This document shows, one piece after another, positions 1-5,027 of a DNA stretch of 5,027 bases. A model generated the notes under the pieces. That model ran no database searches. It saw nothing but the letters and a program-made list of their open reading frames with translations, and had not been told where the DNA came from. The first letter of the stretch is position 1, and every line of letters starts with the position of its first letter. Both the position numbers and the translations under genes were made by a program. Source of the stretch: Sphingomonadaceae bacterium (GTDB lineage: Bacteria > Pseudomonadota > Alphaproteobacteria > Sphingomonadales > Sphingomonadaceae). The stretch spans positions 1-5,027 of the forward strand of contig JAGREF010000120.1 in NCBI GenBank assembly GCA_020446665.1, written 5' to 3'.

Positions 1-341
1 CCAGCCGCCCGCCCACCGCCTGGGCAGCAATGAGCTTTCACCCATGGGAGGCCATCACCGGGGCCGTGGTGATCCCGGCGCTGGTCTTGCTGGTCCCGAT
101 CCATGTCGCCATGCTGGGCTGTGTCCTGGCAATCATGACGCTGATGGGCGTCACCAATCACATGGGATGGGAGCTGTTCCCGCGCGCCCTTGTTCATTCC
201 CGGTTGGGACGCTGGCTGATAACAGCGAGCCACCACCAGAAACATCACGAGCACTATCTATGCAATTACGGCCTTTATTTTCGCTTCTGGGATCGCCTGT
301 GCGGCACGGATCGCGGCCTTTCCGACGCGTTTATGCGCTGA
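1..341 (+). CDS. Fatty-acid hydroxylase / sterol desaturase family protein, C-terminal part
   Basis: This is the 3' end of a membrane-bound di-iron oxygenase gene whose start lies before the window. The frame is open from base 3, and the residues before the first internal ATG (position 30) read SRPPTAWAAM, continuing naturally into SFHPWEA, a segment typical of the family, so the ATG at 30 is internal. Counting from that Met, residues 12-39 are strongly hydrophobic (membrane spans), followed by NHMGWELFP (43-51) and the histidine cluster HHQKHH (68-73), a classic iron-ligand box. The tail YGLYFRFWDRLCGTD (80-94) is the usual C-terminal signature. Family members hydroxylate or desaturate lipids (fatty acids, sterols, sphingoid bases, carotenoids) at the inner membrane using O2. 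The substrate cannot be told from this fragment. The last 82 bases overlap the next gene in a different frame. The family call is firm; the specific reaction is unknown. Confidence 0.88.
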   Translation, partial: SRPPTAWAAMSFHPWEAITGAVVIPALVLLVPIHVAMLGCVLAIMTLMGVTNHMGWELFPRALVHSRLGRWLITASHHQKHHEHYLCNYGLYFRFWDRLCGTDRGLSDAFMR

Positions 342-757
342 CCCTGACGGGCGGCGCAGCGCTGCTGGCCTCTGCCGCGCCGCCGGCGGCGACCACCAGT
401 GTGGAAGTCACCGTCACCGATTTGCGCAATGACAAGGGCGTGGTGCGCGCCTGCCTGACCACCGTGGCCAAGGGTTGGCCCAATAGCTGCAAGGCCTATG
501 AGAAAGTGATCCCGTCGGGCAGCAAGCTGCAATTCACCTTCACTGATATCCCACCCGGTCGCTACGCCATCGCCTTGCTTCATGACGAGAATAATAATGG
601 CAAGGCGGATCTGGCCCTGGGCATGATGCCCAAGGAAGGGTTCGGCTTTTCCCGCGATGCCAAGGTCCGGATGGGCCCGCCCAAATTTACCAGTGCCGCC
701 TTTGATGTGAGCAGTCAGAAAGTCAGCCAGACAATCAGGATGCGCTACATGTTCTAG
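260..757 (+). CDS. Secreted DUF2141 domain protein
   Basis: The 165-residue protein begins with a basic stretch (RHGSRPFRR, 15-23) and a hydrophobic core (about 24-40) ending in an Ala-rich segment, which looks like a Sec signal peptide cleaved around residues 40-44. The mature part matches the DUF2141 pattern: a beta strand VEVTVTDLRNDKG (48-60), IPPGRYAIALLHDENNNGK (97-115), PKEGFGFSRDA (124-134) and GPPKF (139-143). The function of the family is not established; it is a small beta-sandwich expected in the periplasm or outside the cell. Asp109, Asn111, Asn113, Gly114 and Asp117 resemble an EF-hand-type calcium loop, and Cys65 and Cys77 could form a disulfide. The start is uncertain. ATG 260 has only a weak GAG eight bases upstream, whereas GTG 299 (residue 14) has GGGA six bases upstream and would still keep the signal peptide. 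Either start overlaps the upstream gene, suggesting translational coupling. Confidence 0.85.
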   Translation: MQLRPLFSLLGSPVRHGSRPFRRVYALTLTGGAALLASAAPPAATTSVEVTVTDLRNDKGVVRACLTTVAKGWPNSCKAYEKVIPSGSKLQFTFTDIPPGRYAIALLHDENNNGKADLALGMMPKEGFGFSRDAKVRMGPPKFTSAAFDVSSQKVSQTIRMRYMF

Positions 758-759
758 GG

Positions 760-779
760 TGGCGTCAGTTGTGACGCCA
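760..779 (+). terminator. Hairpin just after the DUF2141 stop, possible transcript end
   Basis: A perfect 8-bp inverted repeat (TGGCGTCA / TGACGCCA) with a 4-base loop (GTTG) begins two bases after the DUF2141 stop codon. No T-run follows, so it is not a textbook intrinsic terminator. It could protect the 3' end or act with Rho. Its arms carry the same TGACG core that recurs farther downstream, so it could also be a protein-binding site. Confidence 0.4.
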
Positions 780-878
780 GTCGGTTGGCTGTGGCGGCAA
801 ATTCGGGCCGAACAGGGGGCGCGACATTTCGCGTTCTGTGCACGGCGCAGATGCCTTCTTCTGCTGTTCCGCGCCATA

Positions 879-910
879 GTGACGTCATGACGCCCCCCCT
901 TTGACGTCAC
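879..910. repeat. 9-bp inverted repeat of two TGACGTCA palindromes
   Basis: GTGACGTCA (879-887) and TGACGTCAC (902-910) are exact reverse complements separated by 14 bases. Each contains the 8-bp palindrome TGACGTCA, with centres 22 bases apart, about two helical turns. The first copy runs directly into another TGACG (888-892), so CGTCATGACG (883-892) is itself a 10-bp palindrome. Such spacing suits cooperative binding of a dimeric regulator on one face of the DNA. No particular regulator can be named. The repeat could also fold as an RNA hairpin if transcribed. Confidence 0.55.
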
Positions 911-941
911 CAAAGCGGCGCAACAAGGTTTCTGGCGCAAC

Positions 942-958
942 TTAACGGTATGTTTACC
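942..958 (+). promoter_or_regulatory. CtrA-like binding site
   Basis: TTAA (942-945), seven bases, then TTTACC (953-958) differs by one base from the alphaproteobacterial CtrA consensus TTAA-N7-TTAAC. It lies about 50 bases before the start of the PAS protein gene, a reasonable promoter position. GGTA / TACC within it (947-950 and 955-958) also makes a short inverted repeat. A one-mismatch AT-rich motif in a GC-rich genome is suggestive but not proof. Confidence 0.3.
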
Positions 959-973
959 ACGTCGCGCCAAAAA

Positions 974-1006
974 GCAGGTGAAACACCGAATTGGGGGCAC
1001 ACCTGC
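974..1006 (+). promoter_or_regulatory. Leader hairpin holding the ribosome binding site of the PAS protein gene
   Basis: GCAGGTG (974-980) and CACCTGC (1000-1006) are exact reverse complements around a 19-base loop. The loop contains GGGGG (993-997), the only Shine-Dalgarno-like stretch, ten bases before ATG 1008. The right arm ends one base before the start codon. This supports ATG 1008 over the in-frame GTG at 978, which lies in the left arm and has no ribosome binding site. The hairpin could tune translation, but that role is inferred. Confidence 0.4.
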
Positions 1007-1007
1007 C

Positions 1008-2762
1008 ATGGATACTTTGCGCGGAAATTTCGGGTCAGGCGATTACGCCAACGACTACCGCGACTATGACCCGGCTGAGGACGACATGGTTCGCGAACCG
1101 CCGCCCTCGCCCATCGGGCAGGACGAGCGCCGGATGCAGGTGCGCGCCTATAATCACTGGGCCGGATTGCTGAAAGACCGCAATTTTCCGTCGATTGAGG
1201 ACCTTGATCCGGAAAATCTGCATGACTTCGGCCCCTATAGTGTGGTGCTCGATTTCACCGCCGGGATCGAGGATCCCGCGATCCAGTTCGTCGGCTCGGA
1301 GATTGCCCGCGAATGCGATGCAAGCGATGAGATCGAGACTCTGTCAGACGTGCCCAGCCGTTCGCTACTGAGTCGAATCACTGACCATTACATGCAAATT
1401 CTCGCCAATCAGGCACCGATCGGTTTCGAAGCGGAATTCGTAAACCAGCGTGGGGCGACGATTCTCTATCGCGGTATCCTGCTGCCATTTTCCAGCGATG
1501 ATGACACGATCGACTTCATCTATGGCGTGATCAACTGGAAGGAAATGGCTGACCAGCAGACAACTGACGAATTGCTGCTGGAAATCGACCAGGCGCTGGA
1601 AGCAGACGCAGAGGAACATGCTGAGCCCGTGCGCGAGCCGGACCCGGTAACCGACTGGGCTGATGGCCCCGGCGCGGACACGATGGCCAGCGACGACATC
1701 AGCAATTTCGATAATGCCGATGACAGCATCGACAATTTCGACAGTGACGAACTCGATCTTACGGGTGCCGAAATCCTCGATCTCGATGACAATTTCGCGG
1801 ACAGCTTCGACGAGGAAGCAGACGAAGACTTCGATGACGAGGATTACGAAGACGAATATGAATCCGGATCAAGCGGCAGCTTTGCCAGCCTCGCCAATAC
1901 CGGCGTCCCCAAGGGTGGCGCTGGCTTGCCGGAGCCGCGTTTTGGCCTGTCCGACCTGGCCGGGTTTGACGAAGAGGACGAAGAGGATGATTGGGGCGAA
2001 GACGAACCCATCCTCGGGGCTGTTGCACCGCGCCAGCCGCTCGTGCTCGAAAATCCGCTGGAGCAGCACGATGCGCAAGAGTTCGAGGGTCTCCATGACT
2101 CTGACGCTGGCTGGGTCGGTGAAGCAGAAGCTGTTGGCCCGGTAGACCAGGCGGACGAGTTCGGCCTGCATGACTGCCTCGCTGCAGCGCGTGAGCTGGC
2201 CATGGCTGCTCGCAGCAGTGAAGATCGCACTCGTGTCGCGCTTTATGAAGCGGTTGGTCAGGCCTATGACTTCTCCATCGCCGCACTGGAAGCGCCGGGC
2301 GAATTCGAGGAACTGGTCGCTGAAGATGGCCTGACTGTTCAGGATCGCGCACCGATGACCCCGGTTGTGAAACTGGTTTTCGGCACTGATTACGACAAGA
2401 CCCGCCTGACTGAATATGCTGCCGTGCTCAACCATGGCCACCGTTTGGGGCTGGGCCGCGGCGAACTTGCCGGGTTCCTGCGCCAGGCCGAAGGCGGCCT
2501 GAAAGGCGTGGTCAAGGCAGAGCGCCGCCTGCGCCGCGAGGAAAGCGGCAGGCCTGTGGAAGCCACGGACGGCCCGCGCGAAGCGCTGGCCAAGAAGCTG
2601 CGGAAACTGGATGTCACCACTTTTGATTCACTGGCCGCCGAAGGCCCGGAATTCGGTCTCGTCATGATCCGCCGCATGCCCGATGGCACCATTGCCGTGC
2701 TGGGCGAGGTGCCGGAAGACGTGCCGCTGATCGAACGCGCCGCGCGCAAGCTGGCCGGTTAA
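1008..2762 (+). CDS. PAS_5-like protein with acidic linker and conserved-looking C-terminal region
   Basis: The 584-residue protein has no signal peptide or membrane span and is probably cytoplasmic. Residues about 41-180 resemble the alphaproteobacterial PAS_5 sensor domain: RAYNHWAGLLKDRNFPSIEDLDP (46-68), then IQFVGSEIA (92-100), a middle helix around 118-134 and a closing strand DFIYGVINWKE (169-179). Residues 199-285 form a low-complexity acidic linker with roughly 38 Asp/Glu in 87 residues and repeated NFD units; a second acidic patch is DEEDEEDDWGEDE (321-333). From about 386 the protein becomes ordered: helices LHDCLAAARELAMAAR (387-402), then APMTPVVKLVFGTDYDKTRL (448-467) and AEGGLKGVVKAERRLRREE (494-512), ending in a short alpha/beta-looking segment (520-584). 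I cannot name the C-terminal domain. A regulatory or scaffold role is plausible. No kinase, cyclase or DNA-binding motif is visible. ATG 1008 is chosen over GTG 978 because of GGGGG upstream. A hairpin terminator follows the stop. Confidence 0.82.
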   Translation: MDTLRGNFGSGDYANDYRDYDPAEDDMVREPPPSPIGQDERRMQVRAYNHWAGLLKDRNFPSIEDLDPENLHDFGPYSVVLDFTAGIEDPAIQFVGSEIARECDASDEIETLSDVPSRSLLSRITDHYMQILANQAPIGFEAEFVNQRGATILYRGILLPFSSDDDTIDFIYGVINWKEMADQQTTDELLLEIDQALEADAEEHAEPVREPDPVTDWADGPGADTMASDDISNFDNADDSIDNFDSDELDLTGAEILDLDDNFADSFDEEADEDFDDEDYEDEYESGSSGSFASLANTGVPKGGAGLPEPRFGLSDLAGFDEEDEEDDWGEDEPILGAVAPRQPLVLENPLEQHDAQEFEGLHDSDAGWVGEAEAVGPVDQADEFGLHDCLAAARELAMAARSSEDRTRVALYEAVGQAYDFSIAALEAPGEFEELVAEDGLTVQDRAPMTPVVKLVFGTDYDKTRLTEYAAVLNHGHRLGLGRGELAGFLRQAEGGLKGVVKAERRLRREESGRPVEATDGPREALAKKLRKLDVTTFDSLAAEGPEFGLVMIRRMPDGTIAVLGEVPEDVPLIERAARKLAG

Positions 2763-2791
2763 AGTCAGCTAACCCAAATTCGTACCCGAAT

Positions 2792-2830
2792 AACCGGCTC
2801 GCCCCATCTTCTCCGGGGGGCGGGCCGGTT
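2792..2830 (+). terminator. Strong hairpin terminator after the PAS protein gene
   Basis: A 14-bp stem (left arm 2792-2805 beginning AACCGG, right arm 2817-2830 ending CCGGTT) contains a single G-U pair (2799 with 2824) and encloses an 11-base loop. It begins 29 bases after the stop codon. The arm ends in TT and is followed by T-CCG-TTT, a weak T-tract, as is common in GC-rich alphaproteobacteria. It should separate the PAS protein transcript from the hydrolase gene. Confidence 0.8.
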
Positions 2831-2871
2831 TCCGTTTGCACGCAATGCCCATGCATCGTTAAGACGTGCCT

Positions 2872-3831
2872 ATGGCACGAAAGCGAAGGATTGGCTGGAT
2901 GGGATGGGCACTGCTGGGGCTGGTGGTGTTCGCTCTTGCATTCGTGGCCCTGTGGCAATGGGCGGTCGCAACCCGCGCGACCTGGCTTCTCGATGAAGTC
3001 GATAGCTGGTTCACTTCGGGAATGGCGCGCCATGTGGCAGGGCCAGTCTCGCTGGGAGAGCAACCTGAGCAGCAACTGCATGTCTGGGTCCCCGCCAGTG
3101 CCGCGAAGGGAGATGCGCCGCGCCCGGTGCTAGTGTTCATCCATGGCGGCGGCTGGAGCAGCGGCAGCCCGTTCGAATATGGCTTTGTCGCGCGCAATTT
3201 TGCCAATGAAGGCTTTGTCACGGTCAATCTCGGCTATCGGCTAGGCAATGACGGCAAATTTCCCGCCATGCTGGAAGACAGCGCCGCCGGGGTAAAATGG
3301 GTTTACGAGAATATTGCCGATCACGGCGGCGATCCTGATCGGATCTATCTGATGGGTCATTCTGCCGGTGCCTATAATGCGGTGATGCTGGGGCTTGACC
3401 GGCAATGGCTGGGGCGGGAAGGCTTGCCTGATAATGTGCTGAAAGGGGTCGTCGGGCTGGCCGGTCCGTGTGATTTCCTGCCGCTGGACGGCGAGGGTGT
3501 TGAGCGCGCCTTTGGCGATGCGCCTGACCTTGCAGCGACTCAGCCGATCAATTTTGCCCGCGCCGATGCTCCGCCCATGCTGTTGCTGACAGGTGGTGCA
3601 GACGTAACGGTAAAACCGCGTAACTCCAGTGCCCTGGCGACCCGTATGAGCGTGTTGGGCGTAGCCATGGAACCGGTGATCCTTGACGGGATGGACCATG
3701 CAGGCAGCATCGTCACTATGGCCCGCCCGTTTGACCGGGATCGCCGGGCCAAGGACGCGGTGCTGGCCTTCCTGCGCCGCCCCGCTGCGGACCAGTCTGC
3801 TTCAGTTCCGGTTCAGGCCGAAACGCGCTAA
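2872..3831 (+). CDS. Membrane-anchored alpha/beta hydrolase (esterase-like)
   Basis: The 319-residue protein starts MARKRRIG and has one hydrophobic segment (about 11-29), so it is probably anchored in the inner membrane by an uncleaved signal anchor with the enzyme in the periplasm. The alpha/beta hydrolase core is complete: oxyanion motif HGGGW (91-95), nucleophile elbow GHSAG (162-166, Ser164), acid Asp244 in GGADVTVKP and base His276 in DGMDHAG. The HGGGW plus GHSAG pattern points to the carboxylesterase / BD-FAE / Abhydrolase_3 group acting on small esters; the substrate is unknown. GPCDFLPL (198-205) has Cys where, from memory, relatives usually carry an aromatic residue. ATG 2872 is preferred; GTG 2866 is in frame six bases earlier, and a stop at 2860-2862 blocks any longer form. 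The Shine-Dalgarno is weak (AAGA, 2861-2864). The next gene starts six bases after its stop. Confidence 0.9.
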   Translation: MARKRRIGWMGWALLGLVVFALAFVALWQWAVATRATWLLDEVDSWFTSGMARHVAGPVSLGEQPEQQLHVWVPASAAKGDAPRPVLVFIHGGGWSSGSPFEYGFVARNFANEGFVTVNLGYRLGNDGKFPAMLEDSAAGVKWVYENIADHGGDPDRIYLMGHSAGAYNAVMLGLDRQWLGREGLPDNVLKGVVGLAGPCDFLPLDGEGVERAFGDAPDLAATQPINFARADAPPMLLLTGGADVTVKPRNSSALATRMSVLGVAMEPVILDGMDHAGSIVTMARPFDRDRRAKDAVLAFLRRPAADQSASVPVQAETR

Positions 3832-3837
3832 ATCATC

Positions 3838-5027
3838 ATGATGCGCGTTTCTTTTCCCGCCCTCGGTCGGCAGCTTGGCGTGCTGCTGGCGATGCTGGCT
3901 GCCTTTTCGCTCGCCAGCCAGCCCGTGGCCGCGCAATCCATCCTGCGCGATGCGGAGACAGAGGCCTTGCTCAAGGATATGGCCGCACCGCTGGTCGAGG
4001 CTGCTGGTCTGGAGCCGGGCAATGTCGATATCATCCTGATCAATGACCGTTCGATCAATGCTTTCGTAGCAGGCGGGCAGGCGATCTACATCCATTCCGG
4101 CCTGATCGACGCGGCGGATACCGCCAATGAAGTGCAAGGCGTAATCGCGCACGAACTGGGCCACATTACCGGCGGACACATTATACGTAACCAGGAGGGG
4201 GTGCAGGGCGCGACCAATATTACCATCCTCTCGCTCTTGCTGGGCGTTGCCGCTGCTGCCGCAGGGGCGGGCGATGCCGCGATGGGGGTGATCATGGCGG
4301 GCCAGCAGGCCGCGATGGGCAAATATCTCGCTTTCAGCCGGGTGCAGGAAAGCAGCGCTGATGCTGCGGGCGTGGAATATCTCTCCAAGGCGGGGATTTC
4401 CGGGCGCGGATCGCTGGCTTTCTTTGGCAAGCTGCGGGCGCAGGAATTCCGCTATGGCTATAGCCAGAGCGATGACGCCGCCTTTACTCGCACTCATCCG
4501 TTGTCAGGCGACCGGATTGCCCGGCTGCGTGAGGATTACCAGCGCGACCCGGCGTGGGATGCGCCCGATGATCCGGTGCTGCAGGCGCGCTTTGTCCGGG
4601 TGAAGGCCAAATTGTTCGGATATCAGAGTGAACCGGCCCGGACCCTGCAGCGCTATCCCAAGAGCATGACCGACGTACCGGCCCGCTATGCCCGGGCCTA
4701 TGCCTATCACAAGAATGCCCTGATTGATGACGCCCTGGAAGAGGCAGACGCTTTGCTGGCAACAGACCCGGATGACCCCTATTTCCTGGAGCTGAAAGGA
4801 CAGGTGCTGCTCGAATCCGGGCGCCCGCTGGATGCGCTTGATCCGCTGCGCCGGGCCACGGCCCTGACCAATAGCGAACCGTTGATTGCCAGCCTGTTTG
4901 GCCATGCGCTGATCGCCACGGAAGACCCGGCGAACCACGAAGAGGCGGAGCGCGTCCTGCGCGCATCAGTGGCGCGCGATCGCTATAATCCCTTTGCCTG
5001 GTACCAGCTGGGCGTGGTCTATGCCGC
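3838..5027 (+). CDS. Periplasmic M48 zinc metalloprotease with TPR repeats, BepA-like (3' end missing)
   Basis: The frame stays open to the window end, giving about 396 residues of a protein that in this family usually has some 450-490. Numbering from the second ATG (3841), residues 1-31 form a Sec signal peptide ending in VAA-QS. The protease domain shows NDRSINAFVAGGQAIYIHSGL (48-68), the zinc site HELGH (104-108), a hydrophobic helical stretch (127-155) and SRVQESSAD (166-174), where Glu170 is the third zinc ligand. THPLSGDRI (218-226) matches the conserved His-Pro segment that in E. coli BepA provides an inhibitory fourth zinc ligand. From about residue 280 helical pairs of TPR type run to the window edge. 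BepA-type proteases check outer-membrane protein assembly, notably LptD, in the periplasm; the same role here is inferred. Starts at 3838 and 3841 are both possible. There is no Shine-Dalgarno, so translation is probably coupled to the hydrolase gene six bases upstream. Confidence 0.92.
   Translation, partial: MMRVSFPALGRQLGVLLAMLAAFSLASQPVAAQSILRDAETEALLKDMAAPLVEAAGLEPGNVDIILINDRSINAFVAGGQAIYIHSGLIDAADTANEVQGVIAHELGHITGGHIIRNQEGVQGATNITILSLLLGVAAAAAGAGDAAMGVIMAGQQAAMGKYLAFSRVQESSADAAGVEYLSKAGISGRGSLAFFGKLRAQEFRYGYSQSDDAAFTRTHPLSGDRIARLREDYQRDPAWDAPDDPVLQARFVRVKAKLFGYQSEPARTLQRYPKSMTDVPARYARAYAYHKNALIDDALEEADALLATDPDDPYFLELKGQVLLESGRPLDALDPLRRATALTNSEPLIASLFGHALIATEDPANHEEAERVLRASVARDRYNPFAWYQLGVVYA

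Larger units (their letters stand above)
758..1007. other. Intergenic region rich in inverted repeats and TGACG motifs
   Basis: This 250-base gap holds no credible gene on either strand. It contains the hairpin right after the DUF2141 stop, a small 5-bp inverted repeat at 820-833 (CGCGA / TCGCG), a 9-bp inverted repeat at 879-910 built from two TGACGTCA palindromes, a run of seven C at 893-899, a CtrA-like site at 942-958, and a 7-bp inverted repeat at 974-1006 next to the start codon. The promoter of the PAS protein gene is expected here, but I cannot place convincing -35 and -10 boxes. TTGACG at 901-906 has no -10 at proper spacing, and TATGTT at 949-954 has no good -35. Confidence 0.7.

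Noticed and set aside
44..259. Longer open frame upstream of the DUF2141 gene, starting at ATG 44
   Set aside because: It runs out of frame through the conserved hydroxylase coding sequence, has no family similarity in that part, and would place about 70 extra residues before the signal peptide.
820..833. CGCGA / TCGCG inverted repeat
   Set aside because: A 5-bp match of GC-rich bases is expected by chance in such DNA and has no supporting context.
901..954. TTGACG (901) plus TATGTT (949) as a sigma-70 promoter
   Set aside because: The spacing of 42 bases is far outside the 16-18 needed, so the two boxes do not form a promoter.
978..1007. GTG 978 as start of the PAS protein
   Set aside because: It has no ribosome binding site and lies in the left arm of an inverted repeat; ATG 1008 with GGGGG upstream is better.
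275..1009. Long open frame on the minus strand
   Set aside because: It is antisense to the DUF2141 gene and the intergenic region, its product is rich in Arg, His and Cys with no recognisable domain, and it is typical of GC-rich shadow frames.
1759..2352. Minus-strand open frame opposite the acidic linker and following region
   Set aside because: Arg- and Pro-rich composition is the mirror image of the Asp/Glu and Ala codons on the other strand; no start signal or family resemblance.
2845..2862. Five-codon open frame (MPMHR) before the hydrolase
   Set aside because: Too short, no ribosome binding site and no regulatory amino-acid bias; it mainly shows that the hydrolase frame cannot extend farther upstream.
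3802..4497. Long minus-strand open frame opposite the start of the M48 protease
   Set aside because: It is antisense to a gene with an intact signal peptide and zinc motifs, and its product shows no recognisable motif.

Overview
The window looks like ordinary chromosomal DNA from an alphaproteobacterium, most likely a sphingomonad (Erythrobacteraceae-like). This rests on the GC-rich codon use, the flavour of the proteins (a fatty-acid hydroxylase/sterol desaturase next to a DUF2141 protein, a PAS_5-like protein with a long acidic linker, a BepA-like M48 protease) and a CtrA-like half-site pair. The taxonomic call is an inference from protein style, not a match. All five genes lie on the + strand. 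I see no tRNA, rRNA, CRISPR array, insertion sequence or sign of recent transfer.

Layout: (1) 1-341, the C-terminal end of a membrane di-iron fatty-acid hydroxylase/sterol desaturase family protein. (2) 260-757, a secreted DUF2141 protein whose signal-peptide region is read in another frame from the end of the hydroxylase gene. (3) 758-1007, a non-coding gap of 250 bases rich in inverted repeats and TGACG motifs, with a CtrA-like site and a hairpin that holds the ribosome binding site of the next gene in its loop. (4) 1008-2762, a 584-residue protein with an N-terminal PAS_5-like domain, a very acidic low-complexity linker and a conserved-looking helical C-terminal region of unknown function. 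(5) 2792-2830, a strong hairpin terminator. (6) 2872-3831, a membrane-anchored alpha/beta hydrolase with a complete Ser-Asp-His triad. (7) 3838-5027, a periplasmic M48 zinc protease with TPR repeats (BepA-like), starting 6 bases after the hydrolase and running off the window.

How they fit together: the hydroxylase and DUF2141 genes overlap and are probably co-transcribed. The PAS protein looks like its own transcription unit, with a regulated-looking leader and its own terminator. The hydrolase and protease probably form a two-gene or longer operon working in the envelope, but a shared pathway is only a guess. No clearly new multi-gene system is visible. The most unusual items are the PAS/acidic-linker/C-terminal architecture, the TGACG-rich intergenic region, and the 82-base out-of-frame overlap.
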